From: Zygnema cylindricum | Lineage: Eukaryota; Streptophyta; Zygnematophyceae; Zygnematales; Zygnemataceae | Length of the DNA: 64,000 nucleotides | Direction: 5' to 3' | Assembly (NCBI GenBank): GCA_037447655.1 | Contig: JBBHKE010003104.1 | Coordinates: 380,107-444,106 of the forward strand | Shown here: piece after piece, positions 33,853 to 45,312 of the stretch | How positions within the stretch are numbered: the first letter of the stretch is position 1 | How the letters are laid out: the number at the start of each line of letters is the position of its first letter | Position numbers and translations under genes: made by a program | Notes under the pieces: model-generated | What the model was told of the DNA's origin: nothing | Database searches by the model: none | Seen by the model: only the letters and a program-made list of their open reading frames with translations

Positions 33853-34612
33853 GTGAAATATTTTAGCAGTAGTAAGTGGTCTTATGTCCTGACTGTGTTT
33901 TTGCCCAAATCAATGGAAATTAAAAAATATGTGAGAAGAAGTTTATGTTTTTAGTGTTTCACCTTTCCGTCTCATTCTCGCTCCTCCTTGTTTTTTGTCT
34001 TTAGTTCCGTGTCATCTTTTAGGTTTTGTCGAAGGGTTTTAGTTGGGATCGAAGTTGGGAAGTGAAGGAAGTTTTTAAGCATTAGGAAGTTTTGAAGCAT
34101 TAGGAGGTTTTGGAGCTTGAGGAGTTGTAATATTCTCGGTGTATTTATTTCCAGGAAATAGATAGAGAAGAGTTACTTTACGACCTTTGAAGACGTTTTG
34201 TGTCCTTTTCGTTGGAGGTTGTTTTCCTCTCTTCGTGACATTTGTAGTCAAAGTGTAACGTGTAAAAATTACGACTTTGACCGTAATTTTTTTTTTTACG
34301 AAAGGTTACTATCAACTACTTTGTCATCAATTTTGTCGTCTATCTTATCATGAAATTTTAATGAACACCAAGGGACCAAGTGGATGGAAGGCTTTTGTAC
34401 TTAGACCTAAAATGGCGGTGCGTGAAAATGTTAAAACGTTGTCGGTCTATTCATTTTCTTTTACTTCTTTTTTTAGGGATTCATATTATATCGCTTACTA
34501 GTTGGTAATTTATGATAACGATACTAAACAGTTATCGGCCCTTTCAGATTTTTGGCGTTTTCGATATATATATGGTAGAGTAAGAAAGGTACGAAAAGTA
34601 CAATACCCATCC
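33853..34612. other. Non-coding stretch
   Basis: No gene is seen; short GAAGTTTT/GCATTAGGAAG repeats occur at 34070-34120. Confidence 0.35.
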
Positions 34613-34910
34613 CTACACCGCTAATCGTTAGTAGTGGTAAAGATTTATTAGTGTTAATGCGAAATTAGAATTAACAATAGTAATTTAGTGCAAGGAAACG
34701 TTGCAGATTGTAGTCCACGTCATTAAATAATGTTGTTGACTTTATTTTGTGATTTTTGGTCAAAAGAAGTGGCTACCGAATTAGTGTTATTAACACTAAT
34801 AACAATTAGCGTACACCGCTAATCAGTACGCTAATTGTTATTAGTTTTAACGTTTTTTTCGCCACTTAAAAACATCTTTTGTCTGTGCACACTTGTCCAT
34901 GTTTTAAGAA
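34613..34910. mobile_element. Overlapping MITE fragments of the TACACCG family
   Basis: CTACACCGCTAATCGTTAG (34614) and CTAATAACAATTAGCGTAC (34797-34815) bracket one short element. It is directly followed by another left end GTACACCGCTAATCAG and the arm TTTTCGCCACTTAAAAACAT (34852-34872), as in the copy at 46586. Confidence 0.55.
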
Positions 34911-35345
34911 CACTGTATTTGTCGCTGTATTTTTTGAATTTCCTAGATTGACTTTTTTTTCAAGGCAAACTCGCTTTGTTTTTGACTTTGTTAATTTATT
35001 AAGTCATAGATTGATTGTATTTAGGTGTGAATCTGCAACGTGTGGTCAGGATTCGCCGTTGTTCATGCAAATCCACTGTTTAGTGTGGATTTATTGTCAT
35101 TATTGATGTTGAATTTCCGTAAAACGTTTGGTATCCTCGCATCTGCGATTTCACACTATGAGATGCGATGGTTTTCCAACGCATAGAACGAATTTTTCCC
35201 TCCCTCTCTCCCTTTCTCCCTTCCTCCCTCCCTCCCTCTTTTCCTTGGTTGCCCACCTTCCCTCTTTACGTTTCTTTCTAAAGAAAGGTAAAGGGAGAGA
35301 CAAGCTGTTCCTTTCAGACCGATGCGCTTGTTTGTAAACATTTCC

Positions 35346-35432
35346 AACAACATATTTTTAACAACAGCATATTTTTAACCACAACATATCGACATATTTT
35401 TAATAACAACATGTTTTGAACAACAACATATT
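35346..35432. repeat. Short tandem repeat AACAACATATTTTTA
   Basis: About five degenerate copies of a 14-20 bp unit, no coding content. It is preceded at 35194-35245 by a CCCT-rich pyrimidine run. Confidence 0.6.
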
Positions 35433-35439
35433 TTTTCTG

Positions 35440-36400
35440 AAAGGGTTGAAAGGAAACTTCTTTTGTTGGATTTTTTTGCAGCTTTTCTATTTGGCTATTT
35501 TGGGAGAATCTTATTTCATGTTTGAAATGACCTGTTTTGATTTGAACCCGGGAAAATACCTCTCTTCCATTCACAAGTAAGTTCACAAAATCCCCCTCTC
35601 TCCCCTTTCCCCTCTCCCGTCTCCCCTCTTGATTTCACCCTCGTTTTTATAGTTTGAATTTTTCTCCCCTTTCTCTTGCACTTTCACTTGCCAATTTCCC
35701 TCTCACTTTCACTTGCTAACTATTCTGCCTCTTTCACTTGACGCTCTAACATCGTCCCACCAATGTAACATAAATCTTGCCATACACTGATCTATCACAA
35801 AGTTAAAAATGGCATGGTGAATACACTTGGTTATGTCAACATTTTGATAAAAAACAGGTTTTCCTAGTTCACTTCAAGCCGCCACAAACAGACGCTTGGA
35901 TGAGTATTTGAAGGAGTTGGACACAGTTCTGCGCAATTGTGGTTCCGGTTTCTCTCCATTCTTATGGTCGTCAATTGTGGTTCCGATTTCTCTCCATTCT
36001 TATGGTCGTCATCAACAGATGGAGGTACCTCTACTGCATCGAAAACTTCTCTATGTGCAAAGTGTTATCCAAACAAATAGCAATATTAGAAGTTTAAAAA
36101 AAAAAACCAAAAACAAAAAATGAGCGCCACAGTAAGGCTCTAAGTTGGTAACTGCTTTTATGATTAACTCGAACAACAAACTTCAATGCCAAAAGAGATC
36201 GATACGAACTTAATTTCACTTGTGCCAAACCTTTAGATAAAAATCGAGTATGACCATCAACGAACGATACGACAAGCACCACAAGCAATGCAGGCTAATT
36301 TACAAAAAATGTTTGATATTTTCTATTCCAACATGAGCCATTCTCATGAAGCACAAACTTCATTCAGCAGATCAACAATCTCCAACTCGTAACTCGTTTT
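35440..36400. other. Unassigned stretch with a 37-bp tandem duplication
   Basis: TTGTGGTTCCGGTTTCTCTC recurs 37 bp later (35937 and 35974). A short open stretch around 35870-35950 (TNRRLDEYLKELDTVLR) follows a plausible AG acceptor at 35859. I cannot assign it to a family. Confidence 0.3.
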
Positions 36401-38418
36401 TTTGCAAGGGCTCGAGCAATGACATCTGCCATTGCGACTCTTTCTGTCTTCACCTGTTCCCATTCCCACCAATTGTTCTGTCATTTGCAACATTACTAGT
36501 TTAAACTCAAATACGGCGATGCCAAAAAATGGATCCTTCTAGTTTAAACTCAAATACGGCGATGCCAAAAAATGGATCCTTCAACAGTGTTGTCCATGCT
36601 GATTACGGTGAGCCCGGTGACTAAGCTTCGGAATTGCTCATGGTTACTTAGGTACATGACAGGCCATTCCATTTACATATACATATGACGTTTGTACCGA
36701 ACTTACTTGTTCAAATCGAGAAAGCTTGTTGCGTGCCTCTTCCAAACAACACTTCACATCCGCATGTTCTTGCCAGAATTTCTTTCCAGCCCTCACGAGT
36801 CACTTCGGAAAAGTGGACGGCAGCATAAAATGGAACTGTCACTGAATCTCTTTAAAACATCAGAAAGAACGATTAATGATAAGAGTCAGCAAAATGTGTT
36901 GAAAACATCCCCCCATTACATACATGCAGATGGAATGGTAACTTTTCTTCATGTAACAGAACCATTCAAAATCGTGAATTCATACAAATAACTGGTAATC
37001 TTTATGCACACAAAATTTCACAATGAAGGGAAAAAAGAGCTTACCTTCCACACGTAGTCGAACACTTGATTTACAACTCCCCTATCTTATCGGGTAAAAC
37101 CTTTTCATGTTTTGAACTACTTATCGACGTTCTTTTGTGTTTCATTTTTTGCTCCAAAGTCTGAATCATTGTTTCTTTCTCTTTTAGTCGCTTTCTTGCA
37201 GTAGTGAGCAAAGAACTGATGTTTTGTTGAGTTGAAGCTTCCAAAGTAAAGTACTTACAAGTTTTCAGCATTTTTAGCTACAAGGAAACATTTGAATGAA
37301 AGACCATTCAAAGACTATTATTTTTTAATTTATAGTCCGTGTAATCTTAAGTCCTTGACGCAGTTAGTTTCTCACCTTCTTCGTGAAGCATTAACCCAAC
37401 AAAGCAAAGAGATTGCTTCAACTATTGTTCCAACAAAGCAAAGAGATTGCTCCAACAACTTGGACTTCTCATTCAACTTTACCCGCTTCTGCAAAGTTAA
37501 GTGCGTCGACAACAAAGTTATGAATTACTCAAGACACACAATATCGGAAAAAAAATTCTTTGCTTGAAACTAAATTAAATGGAAACCTTAAAAGACAAAC
37601 GACAAATAGGACATCCAAAATCTACACAAACTCATTTTGTAGTTGATAAATTCGTCAGCTTTCGTACGAGCACAAACAACCAAACCTAAGCGGTCCATAT
37701 TTTCGAATTCTTAAAAATCCTTAACAAACACACACAGCAACGCCACATTCTGGAGTGTAGAAAACTCTATATATCCTCAAATTCAAATCTTTTCACATAA
37801 ATTTTCAATAAAAGGCTTACGGATTTAGTATTTTCCTCATATTAATCTTCAAAAATCCATGTTATTCCTACTTAACAAACATAGCCTAGTCTTTAAATTC
37901 ACATTTTTCTCTCACATTTTCACTAAAGAGGAGACCAAGTCAAGTTAGTAAAACCATCGAAGCGAGTTTGGGAAAGACCATTTATTTCATACCTGCGTGC
38001 GACATAAATTGGCCAAACGAGGATCTCCGATTCCAATACAAACAGACGCATTCTTGTGGATGAGCTTTGCACGTCGAGCAAATTTCAATGTTGACATCGA
38101 TTGCTCAACATTTTTCTCTGTTGGACTAATATTTGCAATCAGTGTGCATTTGGAGTTTCCACCAAGTGCATCCTACAGAGAAAAAGAAGTAGACTTTACA
38201 AACCATTGCATTAAAAATCGTCATGCCTCCCCTATGTTCACTGTTTGGAGAATACATAATAAATTGTACAGCTAAAAATATTTGAGGATAGGTTGTGTTC
38301 GTCTTACCTTGGGCAGGCGCGTCAATTTCAAATCACGATATGGTAGATGCGTCCTTTTTCCCTCAGCACAATCGACCAATGCCAGCGAAACATATACAAA
38401 TACTAAAAAAATAAAAAT

Positions 38419-38466
38419 ATCTCCCCACCCCTCCCCCCTTCCCCCCCTCCCCCCTTCCCCCCCTCC
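38419..38466 (-). repeat. G-run tract in a kinesin intron
   Basis: The minus strand carries at least six runs of four to seven G separated by one to three bases, a strong G-quadruplex pattern. It lies just upstream of the exon whose splice acceptor is lost. Confidence 0.7.
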
Positions 38467-39137
38467 CTCACATGTAGCAGCCATTAAATTGCTATTGCAA
38501 AAGCTTTGCTCATTGTCCTCTCGGAAAAACGTTTCTTATGACAAATGTTATTTGGCATGCACAACGGACCAAAATCTTCTGGTCTAGATTAACCTTCATG
38601 ACATTGCTCAAGGCTGAAATGGACTTGTTCATACTTTTCGCTTCCCTGAGCCGAACTCCTTTTGACTTTGTTTCCTTTAGACTTTCACAGCCGGCAAGGT
38701 CAACCAAGTAGAAGCGCGATTTTCGGCAGTTCACTTGTCCGGAGGGATTATTTCTTTGAAGTCACTCATGGTATAAAATGTTGGTTTGAGTTTTCATGAA
38801 AGCCGCCATTATACATAATACAAATGACCAACATGCAAGCTATTTTTCATTATCCAACTCAATTTTTTGATTAAAAACTACCTATTTTTTTACGTAAGAT
38901 TCAACTATTACTGTGAAGACACTGTGAGCGGGACTGTGAGAGCGGCGCGCGCGGCGCCAAGCACTGTGAGAGTGGTGCGGCTAGCGCGGCTGCTGAGCGG
39001 GTGCTGTCGGAATTCATAACACTTGCGGCCATATTTCGATTCCGTGATCCACTTTTGAAGACATTGCATGTGTCCTTAGCCGATTGCTCTAGCACCTCAC
39101 GAAGACCTTCAACAAACACTTCCCTGCAGGCAGCATC

Positions 39138-39187
39138 TTTAAAACGGAGACTCTTTTTCTTCTTTAAAACGGAGACTCTTTTTGGAG
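39138..39187. repeat. 25-bp tandem duplication in a kinesin exon
   Basis: CTTTAAAACGGAGACTCTTT occurs twice in direct succession, adding residues to the motor-domain exon. Confidence 0.75.
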
Positions 39188-39249
39188 TTAGGATTGACAA
39201 GGTCTTAGACTTGCTCATTGTAAATCTGCATGAAACACCATCAGTTCCA

Positions 39250-39884
39250 TAAGTATGAGTTCAATAAAAAATTGTCTATTTTACTTCTCCAGAGCATGCA
39301 AAGGCAGAAGAACATCGGCTAATGTGCCTTTGATTCCATAAAATTTCAATTATTGGGAGTTTATAGGTCTTATCTCTAAGTATGAACATTTTACTGTGAA
39401 AGATTCATTGGCTTGATCCTAAAGATGCACCAAACAAACACATGCGTTTAACCGTGAAAAGTTGTTGAACTGAAAAATAGAGGGATCAACAATACAATAA
39501 TCAGAATATCTAAAATACAACAGCTTATTAAGAAACTTGAGCAAATAAAACTGTTAAAGCAAGACAATAATCTCACAAGGACAAAAAAAGATAAAGAAAC
39601 AAACTCTAAACAAGATATAATATTTACAAAGACAAATGAGAAAATAGAATTGGACAAAACAAAATATATAAGAAAATGCAATATTCAAGGATATGGAAAA
39701 ATACGTAAACAAGTAAAGATAGATCCAATGAAAAAAATGTAATTTGATAATAATAAAGATCTGAATAAAATACTATTGCTTACAACCCTCCTTGTTCTTT
39801 TACGTGATCGTGATTAACCCCCAGGTTTCAAATATGTAGTGGAGAATGCAATGAATCAATCCACGCTGGTCATTAAAGAACATT
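39250..39884. other. AT-rich stretch without a recognised gene
   Basis: No supported gene. The stretch 39480-39740 is A-rich on the plus strand, with open frames of low complexity only. Confidence 0.4.
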
Positions 39885-40036
39885 TGTCAAAATTATATGT
39901 TCCGTACCGGCGACGTACATTTCGTAAACTTCACATCGAATCGCGTCGCGATCCGCTGTCCATTTCTTAACGCATTCCGCGCCACTCAATTACTACCTCA
40001 CGTCCCTTTAATTTTACTCGCACATTACTTCCCCTA
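39885..40036 (-). mobile_element. LTR fragment of the gag-only element, second copy
   Basis: About 150 bp match 42448-42608 with roughly 10% differences. Relative to that copy, about 330 bp, including the polypurine tract and the LTR start, are deleted between this piece and the gag tail at 40037. Confidence 0.6.
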
Positions 40037-40146
40037 TCAAAAATAAAAAATAAAACTTTCCTTTTCAACCAATTTCAATATTCAAAATGCTAAATCCGAA
40101 ATTCCACAAAAATTGCTAAATGTCAAAGGGAACCACCTCCATAAAA

Positions 40147-41399
40147 TTACTTTTCACGTTGTTTTCTTTTGACCACTTTCTGCACATGTTTTCTTCTATG
40201 GTTCACCCTTTGAATTCTACTTCTTTTCTTCGTTTTCTTAATAAATTTTGGTATTCTCTCAATTTTTGCATTTTTATTTTCTTTTTCAATATTATAAACT
40301 TCCTCTTTTACTCCACTTTTCTTGACACTTTTTCTCTCTCCTTCTCTAAGTGCATAAATCTCATCATGCAAATTATTTTCAGTTGCCACTTCTTAGTGAC
40401 CTTCACTTCCTCCAGCTATTCTCACTTCAATAACCTCTTCCTCTTGTAAATTTTTATCACTCACCACTCTCTCGTCGGAAAAATTGACAGAAACCGAATC
40501 CTTTTCAAGCACCTCTTTCTCCACTCCATTTTTGGTGACAACAAATTTTTCTCTTCCTTCCTCATTTTCCATATTTCGAAAAACTATAGTCGGCAAGTAT
40601 ACAAATTTGTCGACTGTAAGTGTAACTCTTCGTGTAGGGGTTCGAACTCGATTGTCATCCCATTTGTTTCAAAAATTTCCTGTGACACGTGCACTTTTAT
40701 ATAACGGATAAACTCTGAAGGTATGCCCTAAATCATTACAGTAAAAACAATTTTCTGATTTACAACTTTTTCTATTTTTCTGAAACTGCGATCTAACACC
40801 TTGAAAATTCCCCTTATCCTTTAAGGCCTCTTTATTATCCTCTTCATCTAAAACAAATCTGATTGCTAAAGGTAAGTTCCAATCTTTTTTATCAACTTGG
40901 TTTAATCTCTCTAAAGCACAGCTATATTCCTTAGGTAATCCTTTCATTAACAGAAAAGCTTTTTGAGCATTTTTAAATTTGAACAATCTTTGCAAACTAA
41001 GGCAATATTTTAACATGCTGCCTCCAACGTACTTATATTCAACTATTTTTGTAACACTATCCATCTAATGATACACATAAGTCTTTGATACATACGTTCT
41101 AACCACTTCCATAATTCAGCTGCATTTTTTAGATCAAGGTAAGTCATTACAAGTTCCTTGGTCAAGGATAGCTTGATAATCCGCAAACACTCAAGGTTCT
41201 TCTCCTCCCATCCAGCCGATGACTCAGCACATGTGCCACCCACCACATCCATTAGCTTCCTCAACTTGAAGTAGCCCTCCATAATACTCCTCCAACAGTA
41301 ATATTCAGATCCATCAAATATGGGTAAGATTGATTCATCCAATATGGGTAGCCATGGGCGTGGGCCCATAAACTGTTGTCCATAGCCATTTTCAGCCAT
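40147..41399 (-). pseudogene. Gag of a non-autonomous LTR element, with long charged tail
   Basis: The frame opens MAENGYGQQFMGPRPWLPI, aligning to the gag start of Copia A-C, and continues through a UBN2-like gag (41399-41043, then after a frameshift 41064-40669). A zinc knuckle follows in which the last cysteine is Tyr (CFYCNDLGHTFRVYPL). Instead of protease and pol, the frame goes on past a TGA near 40651 into an acidic stretch (around EEEVIEVRIAGG) and, after a TAA near 40390, a Lys/Arg-rich end (KKTKKRSRIQRVNHRRKHVQ). No integrase or RT exists between this gag and the following LTR remnant, so the element depended on another for mobility. Confidence 0.65.
41361..41373 (-). other. Primer-binding site of the gag-only element
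   Basis: GTTTATGGGCCCA directly follows the LTR end ACAACA. It matches the anticodon-arm complement with one mismatch, within gag codons for FMGP. Confidence 0.65.
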
Positions 41400-42724
41400 G
41401 GATTTACCCTTGGAAGCACCATAGACTACCCAAAAACAACCTACTTTGAATCAACACAGAATTCTACAGAAATAACAAAAAGAGCTGAAACTACATACAC
41501 AGATGTTTTCTAGGCTAAAAAATAACCTCACAAAGTTTCAGACAAAAATAATAAACAGAGTGATCACATCATCTAGTCAAAGTTGCAGAAAAACAGTCTG
41601 CCAGAACTTTGATAAAACCGATAACTTCACAATGAAGTTACACACAGACCAGACAAAAAATTGGTCTGCAAATCTGTGGAAATGTGGAAAATAAAAGGAG
41701 GAACATACATGCAAAATTTCACATAATTTTGTCAACAGATCTGAGAGCAATACTCAGACAAAATTACCAAAAATGATCATAAACAGTTTTTGGTGCAGAA
41801 AGTTCCTAAGACTAAAAAATGACTAAGTCCCACAAATATACACTAGAGCTCATTACTGAGTGTACGGAGGCATACCAGCCGTACGCAATCTACTAGCTAC
41901 CTCTACTAATGTTTGTTTACCCGAATACTTCCAGGTATGTTAGAATGAGCAAATCTACATTAATAACTAATACACTTAAAGACAAACCATTGTTGTAAAT
42001 ATTTATAAAGTACACACAATTTCACAAAATCGTATGCTCAGTCATGCTGAGTCACTCAACGAAACTCCTCGAATTTCGTCAAACAATCATGCTGAGTCAC
42101 TCAACGAAACTCCTCGAATTTCGTCAAACAATCCGGGACGTTTACATCGTGTGATTGACGCGATTTCGCGTCCCCACAACTTGAAAAATAACGGCGGCCT
42201 ATATTCGCCGTCCGTCGATCAAATTCGGCACCCACGATGTCGCGCCACGTGGAGAAAAAAAATAAAAACGTAATCCACGCAATTCGTCAAATATCCCACG
42301 ACTTCGCGAAGCGAATTCAGTCATTCACGTCCGCTTGTTAAAGTAATAATCGTACAACCAAAATCATTTCCGTAACGCAGCCGCGTCCTTTGAAAAAATG
42401 CGGCAAATAAAGTACACGTCATTTGTCATAAACGTCGCTTGTCGCATATAAAGTACATTTGTCCAAATTATATGTTCCGTACCGGTGACGTACAATTCGT
42501 AAACTTCACATCGGATCGCGTCGCGATCCGCCATCCATTTATTAACGCATTCCGCGCCACTCAATTAGTAACTCACGTCCCTTTAATTTTGCTCGCACAT
42601 TACTCCCCCAATCCGCAAATCCATTCGAACCACCACATTACTTTCGATAATATATTACGCACGCGAAACGTCGCGTGCGCACAAAATGTCGAGTACGCAC
42701 GAAACCAACTTTTCAAAAACAACA
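41374..42724 (-). mobile_element. LTR of the gag-only element
   Basis: The LTR is 1351 bp with perfect five-base inverted ends TGTTG...CAACA. On its outer side a purine tract (TTTTCGGGGGAG on the minus strand, 42725-42741) shows that internal sequence of another copy abuts it. The LTR therefore joins two internal regions, an arrangement expected from recombination between elements. A 47-bp tandem duplication lies at 42042-42135 and an ACGTGG motif near 42248. I did not find a convincing tRNA-like cassette here. Confidence 0.6.
42042..42135. repeat. 47-bp tandem duplication
   Basis: Two adjacent copies of the unit beginning CATGCTGAGTCACTCAACGA, identical as far as I can read. Confidence 0.85.
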
Positions 42725-42942
42725 CTCCCCCGAAAATTTAGTTTCGTGCACCCGGAATAAAATTTGCATCGTTTCAAATGTAACTGTACATTTCCGTACC
42801 CCCAAATTTACTTTTTATTTTTCGTTCAAACGTCACCACTGCTTCCGCTGACGTCACCACTGCTTCACCTGCCTTCTGCCATGTCTTCCAAAATCCATCC
42901 TTCCTAGACACACCATTGCTTCCGCTTCCTCTTTCTAGGTCT

Positions 42943-43491
42943 TCAAAAATAAAAAATAAAACTTTCCTTTTCAACCAATTTCAATATTCAAAATGCTAAA
43001 TCCGAAATTCCACAAAAATTGCTAAATGTCAAAGGGAACCACCTCCATAAAATTACTTTTCACGTTGTTTTCTTTTGACCACTTTCTGCACATGTTTTCT
43101 TCTATGGTTCACCCTTTGAATTCTACTTCTTTTCTTCGTTTTCTTAATAAATTTTGGTATTCTCTCAATTTTTGCATTTTTATTTTCTTTTTCAATATTA
43201 TAAACTTCCTCTTTTACTCCACTTTTCTTGACACTTTTTCTCTCTCCTTCTCTAAGTGCATAAATCTCATCATGCAAATTATTTTCAGTTGCCACTTCTT
43301 AGTGACCTTCACTTCCTCCAGCTATTCTCACTTCAATAACCTCTTCCTCTTGTAAATTTTTATCACTCACCACTCTCTCGTCGGAAAAATTGACAGAAAC
43401 CGAATCCTTTTCAAGCACCTCTTTCTCCACTCCATTTTTGGTGACAACAAATTTTTCTCTTCCTTCCTCATTTTCCATATTTCGAAAAACT
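42943..43491 (-). repeat. 549-bp exact copy of 40037-40585
   Basis: This segment encodes the charged gag tail and is identical by eye to 40037-40585 (offset 2906). Beyond both edges the sequences diverge sharply. It carries the same internal TAA, so the copy was made after that stop arose. Confidence 0.85.
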
Positions 43492-43579
43492 GTAATGTTG
43501 GTTATATAAAAAAAAACAAAGTAATCAAGTTTCATCGAAACATCGTAGTTAAGTATTTGTGTTGTATTTAAAAAAAAAT

Positions 43580-44135
43580 GTTGTAGTGTTGGTCAACCTT
43601 TGAGCTGATAATGATGTTCAGCAACTTTCTTGGTTTTTAGACTAAGTTGGTTGATCCAAAAAACAAAAAAAAAAACTATTCATAGTGACAATGTAAACTA
43701 ACAAACAAATATGATGAATGAACACGAGTGTTTGTAATGTTGGTCAGCCTCTAAGCTGATAGTGATGTTTATGCAACCTTCTAAGTCTTAGGACTAAGTT
43801 GGTTGATCACAAAAAAAGAAAAAAAAATACAAAGTACTCAAAGTAATCAATCTACTATAATAAACAACGAAAATTAATAAATAATAAGTGATTGTAATGT
43901 TAGTCAGCCTTTGAGCTGATAATGATGTTTATGCAACCATCTGGGTCTTCGACTAAGGTGCTTGATTGAAAACAAAAAAGAGTACTTAAAGTAATCAACA
44001 TATTCTAACTATCAAAAAATATAAAAGAAAATACGTGTTTGTAGTGTTAGTCAGCCATCGAGCTGATGATGATGTTGTTTCAACTTTTTGGGTCTTTGGA
44101 CTAAGTTGGTTGTATCATAGTTAAGTCTGATGTTT
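43580..44135. repeat. About 150-bp tandem repeat, four units
   Basis: Units start at about 43584, 43735, 43893 and 44041. Each opens GTARTGTTRGTCARCC and has an AGCTGATRATGATGTT core followed by ACTAAGTTGGTTGAT and an A-rich spacer. No coding capacity. It abuts the truncated gag-tail copy. Confidence 0.75.
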
Positions 44136-44139
44136 TTTT

Positions 44140-44636
44140 TTTTTTCTTATTATTATCTTTGTTATGTTTACATTTGTTTCTTGCGTTTTTGTTATGTGAT
44201 CAAGGTTGTATTGTGGTTATTTATTTTGTTTGTCTTTTTTTTGTTTTCTTCTTTTGTGATTTTATGTATTGATAAAAAAAAAATGTAAAAAATATACATG
44301 CAACACCTTAGTATAAAATAAACAAAAACCATTAGTATTCTGTTTAAACGAATAATGGTTGAATGATGCTAATGGTTTAATGTTTATTCTAGATTTAACG
44401 TTAAAATATTTAATACTACATGATATATTCAGTCCATTCATTCATATCGTTCAGTAGATTGAGATCGAACGCTCAAATTAATGTGAATCTTTTACGCTTA
44501 AATAAACCCACTACATGAACGAAATGCGAATTAAACCATCCACCTGGCATCGTCATGGTCTTTACCATGTACAATAGGATAGTACAGTGCGTACCATATA
44601 CGAACATTGTAAGTGACACCAACACTGAAATTTTGG
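44140..44636. other. AT-rich non-coding stretch
   Basis: Nothing recognisable beyond homopolymer runs. Confidence 0.35.
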
Positions 44637-45311
44637 TACACCGCGAATCGTAATTAGTTAAGAAAAAATTAGAGTAAAAAAACAAAAAAAAATATTTAGA
44701 GTTATAAACGCTAATTATTGTGATATAACTTTTCAACAGAGGAAGTTTAATCTAATTTATTTAAATACTCTATATTAGGTTATGTTGGCAATAATTATCC
44801 GTGTTGTAATTATGAACACTAAATTATGTAGACATACGAAAACTGTTAGTCTATATATTTTGATGTCATTATGACGTTAGTATTATTTGTCTCATATATA
44901 TACTATTTTTCTCAACTCATACTGTTGTCGTTTAACTTTAAACTTTTCACATGTAAATTCATGTAAATGTTCACACGGACGGTAATGTTGTCGACAGATG
45001 GAGCTATGCGAACGGGTTTTTTTCGATGCGATTTAATTTTTTTGTTTAGTGCAATTTCACACGCGAGCGCGATTCTATTAAATTATTATTTGTACCTTTT
45101 TACTTATAAAAGTAAAATTTTGCACAGTCAGACGTTGTCCGTAATCCACACTATTTAAAACGAACCTATATTAGATGTTTTTACGCTAATTAAACTTTAC
45201 CTTAAATAGTATAATGAAAAAATTCGAATCATTTACTCTATTTAACGTGATAGAGTCGAAATTTAGGCGACCGAATTAGCATTATCTACTCTAATTACGA
45301 TTCGCTGTGTA
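44637..45311. mobile_element. MITE of the TACACCG family (long copy)
   Basis: It runs from TACACCGCGAATCGTAATTA to the complementary CTAATTACGATTCGCTGTGT at 45311. Interior blocks such as GAGCTATGCGAACGG and TGTACCTTTTTACTTATAAA parallel the copy at 16796-17334. Confidence 0.65.
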
Positions 45312-45312
45312 G

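Larger units (their letters stand above)
36410..39250 (-). pseudogene. Kinesin motor gene remnant, kinesin-12-like
   Basis: Exons on the minus strand follow motor-domain order. 39218 to about 38980 holds the region ending in a switch I-like block (MNSDSTRS). 38734-38588 holds switch II (FYLVDLAGCESLKE, then REAKSMNKSISAL). 38382-38308 holds AEGKRTHLPYRDLKLTR. 38172-37993 holds DALGGNSK and STLKFARRAKLIHKN. Coiled-coil-like exons follow at 37488-37376, about 37260-37071 and 36475-36410. Donor GT and acceptor AG fit for the 38308/38172 intron. The ATP-binding P-loop exon is missing. The acceptor before 38382 reads TG instead of AG. A GC-rich insertion follows switch I, so the gene is probably dead. 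The kinesin-12 assignment rests on the STLKFARRAKLI segment and is tentative. Confidence 0.7.

Noticed and set aside
35896-36123. Host gene exon with LDEYLKELDTVLR
   Set aside because: The match is too short to assign and the following codons are disturbed by a tandem duplication; left as unassigned sequence.
43580-44135. CRISPR array
   Set aside because: Unit length, degenerate repeats, A-rich spacers and eukaryotic context do not fit; it is a tandem repeat.
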